Shown here piece after piece: positions 1 to 10,570 of a stretch of DNA of 64,000 nucleotides. Source of the stretch: Isoetes taiwanensis (taxonomy: Eukaryota > Streptophyta > Lycopodiopsida > Isoetales > Isoetaceae); NCBI GenBank assembly GCA_021234155.1, contig JAJEKV010000063.1, positions 6,695,710 to 6,759,709 on the forward strand. Direction: 5' to 3'. Position numbers and translations under genes: made by a program. Each line of letters opens with the position of its first letter. The stretch's first letter is position 1. The notes beneath the pieces were generated by a model. It was not told where the DNA came from. It did not search any database and saw nothing but the letters and a program-made list of their open reading frames with translations.

Positions 1-960
1 GAAAATACAAATACTGTTGTCACAAATATAATTAATCCAACTTGAAAACTATGCGACCAAGTGTGGATGCTACCTATATGATCATTTCAGATATAAATTC
101 TTATGAACTTATGAAATACATCTCATAGATTGTAATTATTGGTGATTTTGTCAATCTCATAAGCGTCGCGCTCCGAACCCAAACAATATGGATAGTAACA
201 TGGTACTTTCGTAGGGGAGTCTTTGGTCGACCGGTGGCTATACCATGCGGCCGGGGTATCAAGGGTGATCCCTTTGATAATGCATGCATGAAGGTCGCCG
301 AAAGTCATGAGGCAAGTGAGGGTGTCCAAATGCTCGGAGGTGGAGGCAATTGGGACCTCTCAAGAACTCTAGCGGTGGCGAGACATTGCAAAGGGTCTGT
401 GCTATGCAATCGAATCGCGGCAATACTTATAGCCAAGTAATTATTGATGAAGCCTTTGTAGTAACATTATTGGGCGTACATACGGTAAGTATATCCAATA
501 ATTATTGTGTATAATACCAACAATAATTTTGGTTGGTATAAATATATATCAAACCAATGTTGGCCAACAAATTTGGCCTTAGTCTAACCATGTGGTCTCC
601 TGTTGGTCCTGAGCGTGATTCCATTACGTGCAAGATGAATCACGAAAACTTCAAAAGCGGTCTGCCGGCGAAAATAGCCATGGAAGATTGGATGACCACC
701 GTGAGTCTCAATCCTCGCCATTATCCCGATCCCTTGATGTTATCATCCATCCGATATGGAATAGAGAGCATCAAATGTACATGATAGAAAAGATCTCTGG
801 GGTGGCTGCTGAAAATGACTCAGAAGAGTCCCCCTAGATCAGATTGTTGTAATGTGATAGTCATGTTGTTGTAATCGGATTGTCGTAATACTCTTGCTTT
901 TGTAATTTGTAAGGCAGTTCCACTTGACTTCATGTTCAACTGCTCGCACTGATAGCCTTA
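1..960. other. Left flank, probably outer part of element 1
   Basis: No gene can be named here. Between about 560 and 837 on the plus strand there is polar coding-like sequence ending in DSEESP and a stop. TTGTAAT-rich sequence like a plant 3' untranslated region follows at about 845-910. The stretch DESRKLQKRS faintly recalls the last HAD motif of FCP1-like phosphatases, and the same kind of 3' end follows the HAD gene of element 2. However, the strand is opposite to what synteny with element 2 would predict, so this remains a guess. The element-1 palindrome at 967-988 shows that this flank still belongs to, or borders, element 1. Confidence 0.25.
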
Positions 961-2187
961 AGGTTCAAATTGGGCGCCCGCCCAATTTCTATGAGGGAAC
1001 TCTTCTAGTGCAGGGAAATTTTCGACATGTATTTATTTTCTTGGTCAATGTACATAAGTTTTTTTCACTCAATTTCATTATAAAAACCTATATAGTGAGT
1101 AACAGTGGTGCGAAATTGGGCGCCCGCCCAATTTGCACCCCCGTGCTCACTCTAAACACACTAGTAATGGTACCCAGCGTTGCTGGGCATAAGTTGGAAG
1201 TCTGTAAATGTGTTGACTGCAATGAGAAAAGTGTGCCAAGAATATGTTGTAGGATTCATTCGTTCCGGCGTTGACGAAGTATAATTTAACATGCATTCAA
1301 TTGTGGGAGGGTGATGTCTAGATGTTCATCCAATTTCACATCGAATGATGTCATTGAGCCATGTAAATCATTGATTGATTGCTCCAACTGAGCAATGTGT
1401 TAGAGCACATCGCCTGTATAATTTTCTGTAGGTGCCGTAAAACAAAAGCATGATGCTAGTTGATATATATTTTTGGATGCAAAAGCAAATATGTCTTATT
1501 CTAGAGTACCTAAGTTCGTATGTCTTCAATACCTAAGTTGTGTTCGTTGTCGTCTTCCATCTTTTTGGCCTAAAACATAGCTTGGCGCTCTCCGAATGCA
1601 AGGCTTGGAGTGACAAAAGTAAGGGCTCGAAAGGGCTAAAAAAAAATACTGTAGGTGAAAAGGTTAAGAAGGCAATGGCCTTAGAGAGAAAGTTCTTTAA
1701 AAAAAGGCCTTTATCCATGTAATTACACCCTCCTTTCATACGATCCTTGTAGTTGTAGTTAGAGGAAAAGGACATGGCATATGTTGAAATCTAGAAGCAA
1801 CATTTATATGCATATGTTGGAATCTAGAACCAGCATTTCTAAAAATTGTTCCGCTTTAGGATCTTTTAATAATAACCATTATTGACGTTTTGTTAGAACC
1901 AACATTTCTATTCTTAAATGTGTGTCTCTTTGAGCTATTTTATAATTCAACTCTAGCAAATTCTATTGGATATTGTTTAATTGAGGAATTTTAGATTACG
2001 TTGGGCAATGTTTTTCTTTAGTCCAATGATAAGTATAATCTAATGGGTTATTTACATCAAGATAAAAAACGTTTTGAAAAGATAGAAGCGAACTTTCCTT
2101 ATCAAATAGTATTTTTTTCAATGTACAAATGTTCTTTTACTTTTTAAGAACCAGCTACCAGCTTGGAGAACTGAGCCAAAATGTTAC

Positions 2188-2745
2188 CAGAATGGAGAAT
2201 GCACAAAACGCATTTAAGGTGATGCCAAGCATGGGAATGAAGATGCCTGTCTCAGTTGCAACCAACTGCCATGATTGACACATAATCGAAACATTTGGAA
2301 CTCTGAAATATATCTCCGCCCTATATATCATGTACTGACAATGCTTTTTTTATCTAGAGCATGGGATGTACAATGAAGCTGAAGGTGTCCCGGTCCAGAT
2401 GAAGAAGTGTGGAAGCCAGCCAAATGTTCTGACTTACACCTCCTTAATCCATGCATGCAAGATCGCAGGTATTATGGTCATTTAGTGCATATAATTTGTG
2501 ATCGTTTTTAGATAATCATGCCCGTGTTCAAGATCACATGATCAAGCCAAGTCAGTATTTGAAGAAATGAAGTCAAATGATATTCCAGCAGATACGTTGG
2601 CCTATTGTGCTCGTTTTGAAACCTTTGATGAAGGTAACCAAGCACATTCAACACTTGTGCTTGGCAGGAGGATGAAGGAAGGAGAAGTCAAGTTAAATGA
2701 GACAGCATATGTGGAGCTCTTTCTTGCTTGCAGTGCGTATTGTGT
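2188..2745 (+). pseudogene. Captured P-type pentatricopeptide repeat gene fragment
   Basis: Three exon-like pieces read as PPR helices. Piece 1, about 2188-2276, gives MENAQNAFKVMPSMGMKM. Piece 2, about 2360-2467, gives YNEAEGV..QMKKCG..PNVLTYTSLIHACKIAG and is bordered by TCTAG and GGTATT splice-like sites. Piece 3, from about 2538, gives HDQAKSVFEEMKSNDIPADTLAY. The phrase PNVLTYTSLIHAC is characteristic of P-class PPR proteins, which bind organellar RNA. The pieces lack start, targeting peptide and most of the repeats, so this is a transduplicated fragment and not a gene. It lies inside Helitron A, on the strand opposite to the Helitron. Confidence 0.7.
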
Positions 2746-3647
2746 TTCCTTTCTAGTCACCAAGGGAGATAGATACTTTGAGCTATTTCAAGATAAATAA
2801 AAATGTTAACTGAATATCAGTAGTGCATACAGCCAGGCAACAATGGTTTACGTGCAATGATCATCGATCGCTGCATCGCTGCATCAGGCTTGTTATAATG
2901 TGCTGCAAGGTGTCCCTCTGTAGCTGCAGCTGCTAATCCAATAGCATTTGCAATACCTTAGCAAGAAGACATGCAATAAAATTAAAGAGAGAGGAGATAC
3001 TGCACATTGAACAACAAAAAAGAGGACCATCAGTTACTTACCTATTGTGTGTCTCAAAGTTTCCAGGATGTGCTGGCGTGGTGCTTCCCCATTGTCTAAA
3101 TTGTTTTAATTTCTCCATCTAAAATAAACCAGCCAGTGGAAATATAATTAACAAATAGTTCTGCATGTGATGGTGATGAAAAATCAAATGGAAAAAATTT
3201 CTAAGTGAGAACATGCTAAAACATGCAAGACATTTCAACATTAAAACCACAGCAATCCAATATCACCATCGGATATAAGAATTTTTCCTAATTGATCAAC
3301 CAAGAAATAGATACTTACAGAGACACTGTTGTAGTCTGCAAGATGTAATAATGCATACTTGAGCATGCAACCATTACCAAATGACAGGCGGCTCATGTTC
3401 CATCAGCGTCTTCAGATTTAACATAGCCAGACATCATTGTAGTCCAGGTATAAACACACGCTTAATCATTGTGAAATATCAGATATGTATTTACCATTGC
3501 AGTACATATTGATAATGGAATTCACATAAAGGATGCCTGGAATGTTGCAGGCAACTCTGTATAGTAACACTTATATCAGAAAAACACTCTAAAGGCATGT
3601 CCTGCTGTCTCACAGCAAGGGACTGTAGAGTTACGAACCTAGAACAA

Positions 3648-4428
3648 CGCACCCGATCCAGACCCGCTGCTTCTGCTACTATAAATCTACACCAAAGAGG
3701 CCAATTACTGCCTTGTCATAAAAGAACGCCGGACTTCATGCACCGAACCCTAACCATCCCTCAAAAAAATCTACAATGATGATTATCAACATGCTTCTAT
3801 CTAGAAAGCCTATGAATCTTTGGATCTGTGATAAGCCACGTTCAACAAAAAGGGTCAGCCAGAATTCTTACCTATGGTGTCGTTTCTATCTGCTGGAATG
3901 CTAGAGGCAGATTTGGTGCAGACAAAGCCATGGAGTGTGAAGGGAAGGCAGCATTGGATCTTAAAATGAACATGCATATACTCGAGATCATAGTCGTAGC
4001 TATAGCCATAGCCATAAGAATTCCGCCATAGCCAGCAAGCAACCATTGCTCTCCTGAAAACGTCCATGGAAGAGTGCAATTTTGAGATAACCTGCCAACT
4101 TGCTACAATCCAAGTATAATGGATGTTGCTCCAGTCCAATTGCCCCAGAGTTTCCACATGTTCTCCCAGATTTTGCACTGCCCTGTATTTTTGTTGAACG
4201 CAGTAGAACCCAGCTTCATGCTGAACCTAGCTTAATAGAACGCAGGTTCAAATTTTTTTCCACGCACCCGATCCAGACCCACTGCTTCTGCTACTATAAA
4301 TCTACACCAAAGAGGCCAATTACTGCCTTGTCATAAAAGAACGCCAGACTCCATGCACCGAACCCTAACCATCCCTCAAAAAAAATCTACAATGATGATT
4401 ATCAACATGCTTATATCTAGAAAGCCTA
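3648..4428 (+). repeat. 165-bp direct repeat pair inside Helitron A
   Basis: About 165 bp starting CGCACCCGATCCAGACCC at 3648 and running to about 3812 recur at 4263-4428 with few mismatches (for example CGCTGC versus CACTGC, GCCGGACTT versus GCCAGACTC). The copies are 615 bp apart. The repeat contains CTATAAAT and a pyrimidine-poor stretch but no recognisable gene. The sequence between the copies, 3813-4262, shows nothing I can name. Confidence 0.8.
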
Positions 4429-5156
4429 CGCCATGCCTCTCAAAATCAATGGGACTGACAGGATCCCAGTTCCAAAATCCATAAATCAAAAGCCAAACAA
4501 AGATCTCGAACTGTTGTTTACTGCGGCAGGCACTTCAGTAGAGGTCCAGATGGTTGAGGTCCAGATGGTTGCAGAAATACGTCCACTTCCTATACCCCTT
4601 GCCAGACCAATGCCATAAGCGCCCTAGAGAAAACAACCGGTTTCCACAGTTTGGCATTCCACTGCAAACCCTGTTGCATGCACTTGGCTACTGTGGCTGG
4701 AGGAATCATGGGCAACAGAAATCACGAACAAAAACATGGCAAATTCTCCCTCAAGGGCTTTCCTGTTTTGTAACTCGCTGGCCGATTGTTGCTATACATA
4801 GAAGTGGGTCGAGCAAACAATTTTTATCACCTCTTTCGCGCCTCTCAAGCACCTCCACACAGTAAAAAACCAATTCCGTCCCTGCCATCAAGCTTGGCGA
4901 TGTCGTAAAGGACAATAGAAGCTCCATCGGCCTCTCGTAAGCAAAAAACAGAGTGAGAATTTTTCCTTTAGCTTTTTTTTTTTCAACCGTGAGATGGGCC
5001 AAACAAATAGCAGCCATTGGATCTAGGGCGTGGTCCATTACACAACATTATAATATAAGATATACACAGAGTGTCAGAGATGCGAAATTGGGCGCCCGCC
5101 CAATTTGCACCCCTGTGCTAGCAAAACATACTCCTTGTGCTCAAGGGTCCACCCCT

Positions 5157-6044
5157 TCAGCTGACGTTGTTGTGTGAGCAGCTTAAACTTTCTTCCCCCC
5201 CCTGTGCCGCTTGCTTAAGGAGTTCCATCTGAGCGTGGAATTCTTCAGTGGTTAGCGTAGCGTCAGGAGCATCCTTCTCAATTTCCATTTCAACATCATC
5301 CTCCTTCTCATTTTCCTCGTCCTCCTTCTCAACTTCCTCGTCCTCCTTCTCAACTTCCTCGTCCTCCTTCTCGACATCCTTTTCTTGCTCTGATGGTAGC
5401 GGGTCCACAGGTTGAGCTTCTTGTGTCTCCAAGACAACAGAAGGTTCTCCATCCTTGAGGAGTAGCTGCGTAAACGTCGAGCTACCCTCGATCACATCTT
5501 GGGTGCACACTAATGTAGTGCCCGCCAAAGCATTAATGTTATCCTTCTTCTTTCTAAAGAAAGACATGTCCTTTGCTCCAAAACCTGCAACCTTTCTCAA
5601 ATGGTCTGTGAGAGAATCTTTAGACAACCGGAGAGTGGATTGCAACTCTTGCACCGTTTGTGCGGGGAATGGACAAGGAGGTGGAGGAGTGGACACTACA
5701 GCACTTGCCTTGGAGCCGCTTGCTTTCTTTTTACCCTCTGCTATTTTTTGCAATGCACGGGCTCTCGATTTCTTCTCATCCAGCATTACTTCGAGTTGAT
5801 CAAAAATCTGAGTAAGTTTAAGCTGCATATTCTCATCACTCTCAAAGGCAGTGGCTTTATACCCTTCGCACATAGCTGCACGGCTAAAGGATCCTCCAGA
5901 GAAGAAATCAAGGACACTGCATCCCTCAAGCATAAATTTCCGGACAAGGTATGTGCATGTCCTAGAATCTAATTGATGTGGCAAAAGGGCACCCGCGCCT
6001 CCTGCCACACTCTTGTCACCCCAAGGCCGATACAACCAGTATGC
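5157..6044 (-). pseudogene. Element 1 methyltransferase-like domain, C-terminal exon with acidic tail
   Basis: This open frame begins after a TTTGCTTCAG acceptor (exon start 6044) and ends at the stop at 5157. Near its start it reads YWLYRPWGDKS, then LLPHQLDSRTCTYLVRKF, then VLDFFSGGSFSRAAMCEGY and FESDENM. That last pattern matches the S-adenosylmethionine motif I of N6/N4 amino-methyltransferases, as in VLDPFAGSGTT followed by an acidic residue about 20 positions on. The domain is followed by a lysine-rich helix (DEKKSRARALQKIAEGKKK) and a tail of Glu-rich repeats (VEKEDEE, three copies, from 24-bp repeats at about 5300-5390). The product is inferred to be the catalytic end of a ParB-methyltransferase protein. 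The glycine triad is altered (FSGGS), so activity is doubtful. Its counterpart in element 2 is at 54483-54772. Confidence 0.6.
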
Positions 6045-6117
6045 TGAAGCAAAGTACAACCGTTATAAGTGGCATTGAAAAGAAATAGACGCAGACCCTG
6101 GGTTTAAATCATGTTAC

Positions 6118-7194
6118 CTGCTGCGCACTCATGATCGAGGAGGTTCTTCTCTATGTCCTCCACTTCTTTCAAGTGCTGCGGGAACTTCGAATACTCTTGA
6201 GGATGGTCTGCATCGTTGAAGCATAGATTCAGGTCATTCATTGCAGGGGCAGCTGCTTGGTCTCTGGCCACATACATTACAAGAACGAGAGTCTGCAGCT
6301 CGCGAACACGAGAGGAAGGGTTTCTCTTTTTAGGATCATTGTACGCTCCCACCCATACACGACTACCCCCGTCTATAGTCTTCATGAATGGCGGACAAGC
6401 ATTCACTCAAACGATCTGGACTGATAAAGATCGTGATCCAATATAATTGCTGGTCCGTAAGCACACTGATCTGGTCCAAGAACTTCTGGTAATCCTCCAT
6501 GCTCCATTTCTTGATATTTCTGAAATCACATCCAACAAACCGAAAGCGAGGTATTGACCACATCAACTCCACATTCCCGGAGGACCGACACGGTAGCATT
6601 TGAATGATTTTGATCCCTCTTCCACCGGGTCCACGCAGATACTCATTAACCTTCGGGGATAAGAGCCTTTGGAAGGTTAAGCTTTTCCCTCCTTGCGGCT
6701 ATCAACCCAATCACCTACAAGTTGGCGAACATCAACATCAAATTCTCCGTGAATATAGGATGAATTTTTTCTCAAATCGGTCATGTTGTCAACATGAAGC
6801 TTTTTCACATCTTTGAGATATTTAAGGAGTGCACGCCGACATTGCCAATCTTCTTCACTTCGCTTCGCTGCCGGATTTTCATGACACGCCTTCGAAGATA
6901 ATTTTTTGGTGGTCTTTATGTACGTGGTGGCTGTCATAATCTCTGTCAAAAGTCTTTGCAGATCCATTGGATGCATGGACTTTAAAGGTCGGCACTTGTT
7001 ATTCGTGAACATTCTCAGGCGGTCCTTTACCACTATCGTCTCACCCAATTCATCTTTTAGCTGGTCTTCATAGAATAACTGAGCCACTTGTAGGCACATA
7101 TTCCAAGTTTAAATCTCATCCGGTACCACGAAGTAATCGTAGTCTCGCATGCTAAGCTTCTTCAATGTGCCTTTCGCTATATAGCGAGCCAATC
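6118..7194 (-). pseudogene. Element 1 methyltransferase-like domain, N-terminal part and linker
   Basis: A GTGCAG acceptor puts the exon start at 7194; the GTAAC donor puts its end at 6118. The first part reads LARYIAKGTLKKLSMRDYDYF, then a nonsense codon (EI-stop-TWNM), then CLQVAQLFYEDQLKDELGE and a charged helical linker to about 6677. A frameshift near 6690 moves into LTFQRLLSPKVNEYLRG and FVGCDFRNIKKWSMEDYQKF, and another shift near 6400 leads into WVGAYNDPKKRNPSSRVREL. The segment aligns by eye with element 2, where the same place has MIEDPTLFYDKADIEQWYK, a DPP(Y/W)-like catalytic motif IV. In element 1 the equivalent, CDFRN, has lost it. Motif IV before motif I is the beta-class order (as in CcrM). 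Decayed and non-functional as it stands. Confidence 0.5.
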
Positions 7195-7288
7195 CTGCAC
7201 AGCATAGTAAACTTAGCACATTTGAAATATACAGTCTCAAAATTTAGCAATGCACAAGCTAACATGCAATGCACATGAGGGCCAGCGC

Positions 7289-7808
7289 AAATTGGGCGCC
7301 CGCCCAATTTCATAGACAAGGAGATGCAATTTAACATGCTATATTCACATGGGGCCAACCCAAATTGGGCGCCCGCCCAATTTCATAGACAAGGAGATGC
7401 AATTTGACATGCTATATTCACATGGGGCCAACCCAAATTGGGCGCCCGCCCAATTTCATAGACAAGGAGATGCAATTTGACATGCTATATTCACATGGGG
7501 CCAACCCAAATTGGGCGCCCGCCCAATTTCATAGCCAAGGAGATGCAATTTAACATGCTATATTCACATGGGGCCAACCCAAATTGAAACCCGCCCAATT
7601 TCATACCCAAGCGGATGCAATTTAACATGCTATATTCACATGGGGCCAACCCAAATTGGGCGCCCGCCCAATTTCATACCCAAGCGGATGCAATTTAACA
7701 TGTGTCATGTAGTATCCTGGCATCTGAAATTGGGCGCCCGCCCAATTTCATAGCCAAGACGCTGCAAGAAACATGGGAGGCCTCCCAAATTGGGCGCCCG
7801 CCCAATTT
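7289..7808. repeat. Array of element-1 palindromes, 73-bp period, inside an intron
   Basis: The palindrome has 10-bp arms AAATTGGGCG and their complement around a CC centre. It starts at 7289, 7362, 7435, 7508, 7581 (degenerate), 7653, 7727 and 7787. Spacing is 73 bp, then 72, 74 and 60. The intervening sequence is also repeated (CATAGACAAGGAGATGCAAT and CATGGGGCCAACCC). The array fills the intron (7195-7868) between the ParB-like exon and the next exon. Donor GTAAGT reads from 7868 and acceptor GTGCAG ends at 7195 on the minus strand. The palindromes in element 2 at 52813-53085 sit at the same place in the gene. Confidence 0.9.
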
Positions 7809-7868
7809 GATGGCCAAGGGATTTATGAAAAAAAAAACAGACTGCATCCACAATTAGAAATGACTTAC

Positions 7869-9482
7869 TGAATATGCGCTATCTTGGGATAGTCCACGCT
7901 TTCCTTTCTTCGGCTTTCCATAGAATGCCCATTGATTCCTAAGCTGCTGTATTTGTTCGAAGTAGACATCCTGATGGATAGTATTCTTGGTGATATCGTT
8001 GCTCTCCTGGCTGACCTTCACATATTCAGTAGGAGTGAGGTTCCCTGCCAGCACACGACATTTTCTTTTGGCGTAGAAGAAAAAGATAAGATCTTTCAGA
8101 TGAGCCCTTTCTGCTGGCCATTCCAACGCCTGGTTGACAAGAATTTGGGCAACTGCAGTAGTGTGATTGCCATTTACAATCCAGAATTCTGCATTGTCCA
8201 AATCAGTGGCCTTCTTCCACTTCAGTGCACGTCCAGTGACTGGATCAAAGGGTACAACATCCGCACAAGGTGGATGCATCTGCACATTAATAAATGATTC
8301 ATAGAGTGTATCAACATGTTGCGGGTGATGACCTGCGGGTCATATTTGCGGTGCTTGATGCATTTTGAAGATATCCACCTCTATTTCGAATTCAACACCA
8401 AGAGGATAGATCCTTTCCCCATGCTTAATGTTGATCAATGCGGTTTGGGACAGCTCACGTTTGCTTTCTTGAGTCAACGCCCGCCCGGATGTCGAGCACT
8501 TCACAATTTGCCCCATCGTCTTCACGTGAGCACGTAACCGGTCCACTCCCCCATCGGATGCACCTGATGTTGATGGTGGAGTAGGGTCTCTTCTTTTCTT
8601 AGGCGAGGAAGCTATTGCCTCGTGCCGACTTAACTTTATTCCTTGCTTTTACGGTGGGGGACCGCTTTCGGATACCTCCTGCGATCTAATGCTAACGTCC
8701 AGGGCTCGTGATGTTCTTCCCATACCACCAAGAATCAGTTTTGGGAGTTGATGTTTCGATCTTTTCTTCTTAGGAACCTTTTTCGATGACACGGCTGCGG
8801 GTTTCTCTGTCCCCTTCGGTCCGTCACCCTTCTTAGGAACTCCATAGCGTGATCTCAACCACGCGTCGTGTCATAGACCTTTGGTTGGCTCTTCCCATGA
8901 TACTCGTGTAAAGGGCCTTTGATCGATTTTGTTTGTGATCGGTATGCCTTTGTCTAAGCGTATTAAATCCATCTATAATATCTCCCGTTTGGTGAGTCCG
9001 GATCTCTCAAGGCTTTTCGTGAAGAAGGCGGGACCCGACCCTTGGCCCTCGACACGAATGTGAAGCCTCGGGTGATGCTTGCATGCATTAGGCGAGGATT
9101 GTAAGTCCCAAAGGGTAACTGTATCCTTGAAATGACTTATCAAGCCGTCCTCTCGACAACCTCTAACTTCGTTGGCAAACTTCGATTGCTCCACCGGGAC
9201 ATGTCGATTGCTATACACGCATTCTCATTGTCCTCCGGAGTCCGGGCTTAGCAAAGTGCGGCCGCGGATCCTTGAGGTGATTCGTGCTGGACCCGGGTGG
9301 ATATTGCCTACCTCTATGCACCAAGTAAATTTATCTCGCTACGGCGATCCATTAGTTCGGGGCGACTTCAATACCATTGAACCCGAATTCCCGCCTCTTC
9401 CTTCCTTTGCTTGCGGCAAATGCAATGTACCAGGGAGGGCGGATCCCGGTGCACGCGTCGCGGTTTGTTTAGTTCTTGCCAT
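7869..9482 (-). pseudogene. Element 1 ParB-like domain exon with nuclear-localisation-like segment
   Basis: One reading frame runs through the whole segment with about six nonsense codons (2 TAG, 3 TGA, 1 TAA) and no indel. It begins MARTKQTATRAPGS (start 9482; in-frame ATGs also lie upstream), then KDTVTLWDLQSSP, then a basic stretch KKVPKKKRSK typical of a nuclear signal, then SPKKRRDPTPPS. The ParB-like core follows: PPCADVVPFDP and, about 30 residues on, FWIVNGNHTTAVAQILV. This matches the ParB/sulfiredoxin-fold pattern (Y/F)xIVDGxHRxxAA. KRKCRVLAGNLTPTEY then recurs in element 2 as KRECRVLSAETRPN. In phages and bacteria such domains are often joined to DNA methyltransferases, as here. 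The exon ends at a GTAAGT donor. Upstream lies the 65-bp palindrome array. Confidence 0.6.
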
Positions 9483-9600
9483 GGGTCTTTGCATAACATC
9501 ATTCATGAATCCCATTAGTGGTGTGTCAAAAGAATTAAAAAGAGCAATTTGCGAGAAAGGAGGAGATTACAAGACTAACCAAAAGATTGCAAGAGGTCCC

Positions 9601-10089
9601 AAATTGGGCGCCCAATTTTTGAGAAAGCGAAGGAGATTACAAGAAGAGAGAAGCCCGAGGGTCCCAAATTGGGCGCCCGCCCAATTTGCTGTGAGCAAAG
9701 GAGGTTACAAGAAGAGAGAGGCGGAAGGGTCCCAAATTGGGCGCCCAATTTGCTGAGCTTGAGAGGAGGTTACAAGAAGAGAGAGGCCGAGGGGTCCCAA
9801 ATTGGGCGCCAGCCCAATTTGCAGAAAGGAGGAGATTACAAGAAGAGAGAAGCTCGAGGGTCCAAAATTGGGCCCGCCCAATTTGCCAGAGCAGAGGAGG
9901 TTACAAGAAGAGAGAGGCCAGAGGGTCCCAAATTGGGCGCCCGCCCAATTTGCAGAGCAGAGGAGATTACAAGAAGAGAGAAGCAAGAGCAGAGAAATGG
10001 GCGCCCGCCCAATTTGCCCCAGCTTTGGGAGGTTAGAAAGCAGTAAGAAGGTTTAGAGCTTTGATAGATTTGGGCGCCCGCCCGATTTG
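9601..10089. repeat. Array of element-1 palindromes, about 65-bp period
   Basis: Eight palindrome copies start near 9601, 9666, 9734, 9799, 9865, 9930, 9995 and 10068. They are separated by a repeated purine-rich spacer (GGAGATTACAAGAAGAGAGA). Several copies have lost the centre (9601, 9734, 9865), leaving shortened palindromes. The array lies just upstream of the ParB-like exon, probably in a 5' intron or leader of that gene. Short frames read through it in both directions because the unit lacks stops in some phases; they are not genes. Confidence 0.9.
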
Positions 10090-10365
10090 CTGATCCAAGG
10101 GACTTATGAAGCCAAGAGGAGACAAATGAGGCGGGCCTTCAAGGTAATTAGAATGATCCAACGGGCCAAAGGGTTATTGGGTGCAGAGGAGACAACTTCT
10201 GAGGTACAAAGTGACAACCAAGCAGAGAGAGGTGCGCGCCATATGATTGGGTGGACTCCTTAAGGCCAGTGGCTTATCTCCTGCACTAATGTAAAGAACT
10301 GAAGTTGAAGAAAAGAGCAGTACCTTTTCCTCCCTTCACGGGTCGACTTTCCATGAAAGCAGTGG

Positions 10366-10570
10366 CACCTGGAAGCTAGCAGTCAGCGCTTGGAAGAAAT
10401 CACTTTGAACACGACAGGCGCCTGGTAGCTCGAAGTTAGCGCTTGGAAGAAATCAATTTGAAAACGATAGGCGCCTGGATGCTTGGAGTAAGCGCTTGGA
10501 AGAAATCAGTGTGAACACGATAGGCGCCTGGATGCTCTGTGTCAGCGCTTCGAAGAAATCGATATGAACA
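10366..10570. repeat. 53-bp tandem repeat with AGCGCT and GGCGCC sites
   Basis: Four copies of a unit containing AGCGCTTGGAAGAAATC, GAACACGATAGGCGCCTGG and a GATGCT-like spacer follow each other. The AGCGCT hexamers are at 10385, 10438, 10491 and 10543, a spacing of 53, 53 and 52 bp. Both AGCGCT and GGCGCC are self-complementary. The block lies in the region between the divergent genes of element 1, so it may be part of a control region. The rest of 10090-10868 shows no gene. Confidence 0.8.

Larger units (their letters stand above)
1161..5060 (-). mobile_element. Helitron A, non-autonomous
   Basis: Read on the minus strand, the element starts at 5060 with TCTTATATTATAATG and ends at 1161 with a GCCCAGC/GCTGGGC hairpin, ACCATTA and CTAG. 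It is flanked by A on the 5' side and T on the 3' side, as expected for Helitron insertion between A and T without target duplication. The same two ends recur at other loci in the window (Helitrons B, E, G and H). No Rep/Helicase gene is visible. The cargo includes PPR exons at 2188-2745 and a 165-bp direct repeat. It is inserted into element 1 between two copies of the element-1 palindrome. Confidence 0.8.

Noticed and set aside
628-837. Possible FCP1-like HAD C-terminus on the plus strand
   Set aside because: Only DESRKLQKRS and a similar 3' flank support it; no motif I or II, and the strand does not fit the gene order of element 2. Mentioned only as a weak guess.
5252-5452. Arg-rich minus-strand frame (RRRTRKLRRRTRK)
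   Set aside because: It is the shifted frame of the Glu-rich tail repeats of the methyltransferase-like exon.
7289-7808. CRISPR-like appearance of regular palindromic repeats
   Set aside because: The spacers are themselves repeats, not unique, the setting is a plant intron and no cas-like gene exists. It is a tandem array.
9260-9400. Cluster of common cloning sites (GCGGCCGC, GGATCC, CCCGGG, GAATTC) suggesting vector contamination
   Set aside because: The sequence is continuous with the ParB-like reading frame and no vector backbone is visible; the sites occur by chance in a GC-rich exon.
8649-9482. Histone H3 pseudogene as explanation of MARTKQTA
   Set aside because: Homology to H3 stops after eight residues; the following TRAPGSALPG and the continuing frame are unrelated to histones.
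9172-9756. 194-codon plus-strand frame running into the 65-bp array
   Set aside because: It is antisense to the ParB-like exon and then reads the palindrome repeats; no motif of its own.
9669-10056. Several frames within the palindrome array at 9601-10089
   Set aside because: They simply translate the repeat unit (phrases like WAPAQFA and ITRREKLEG) in different phases.
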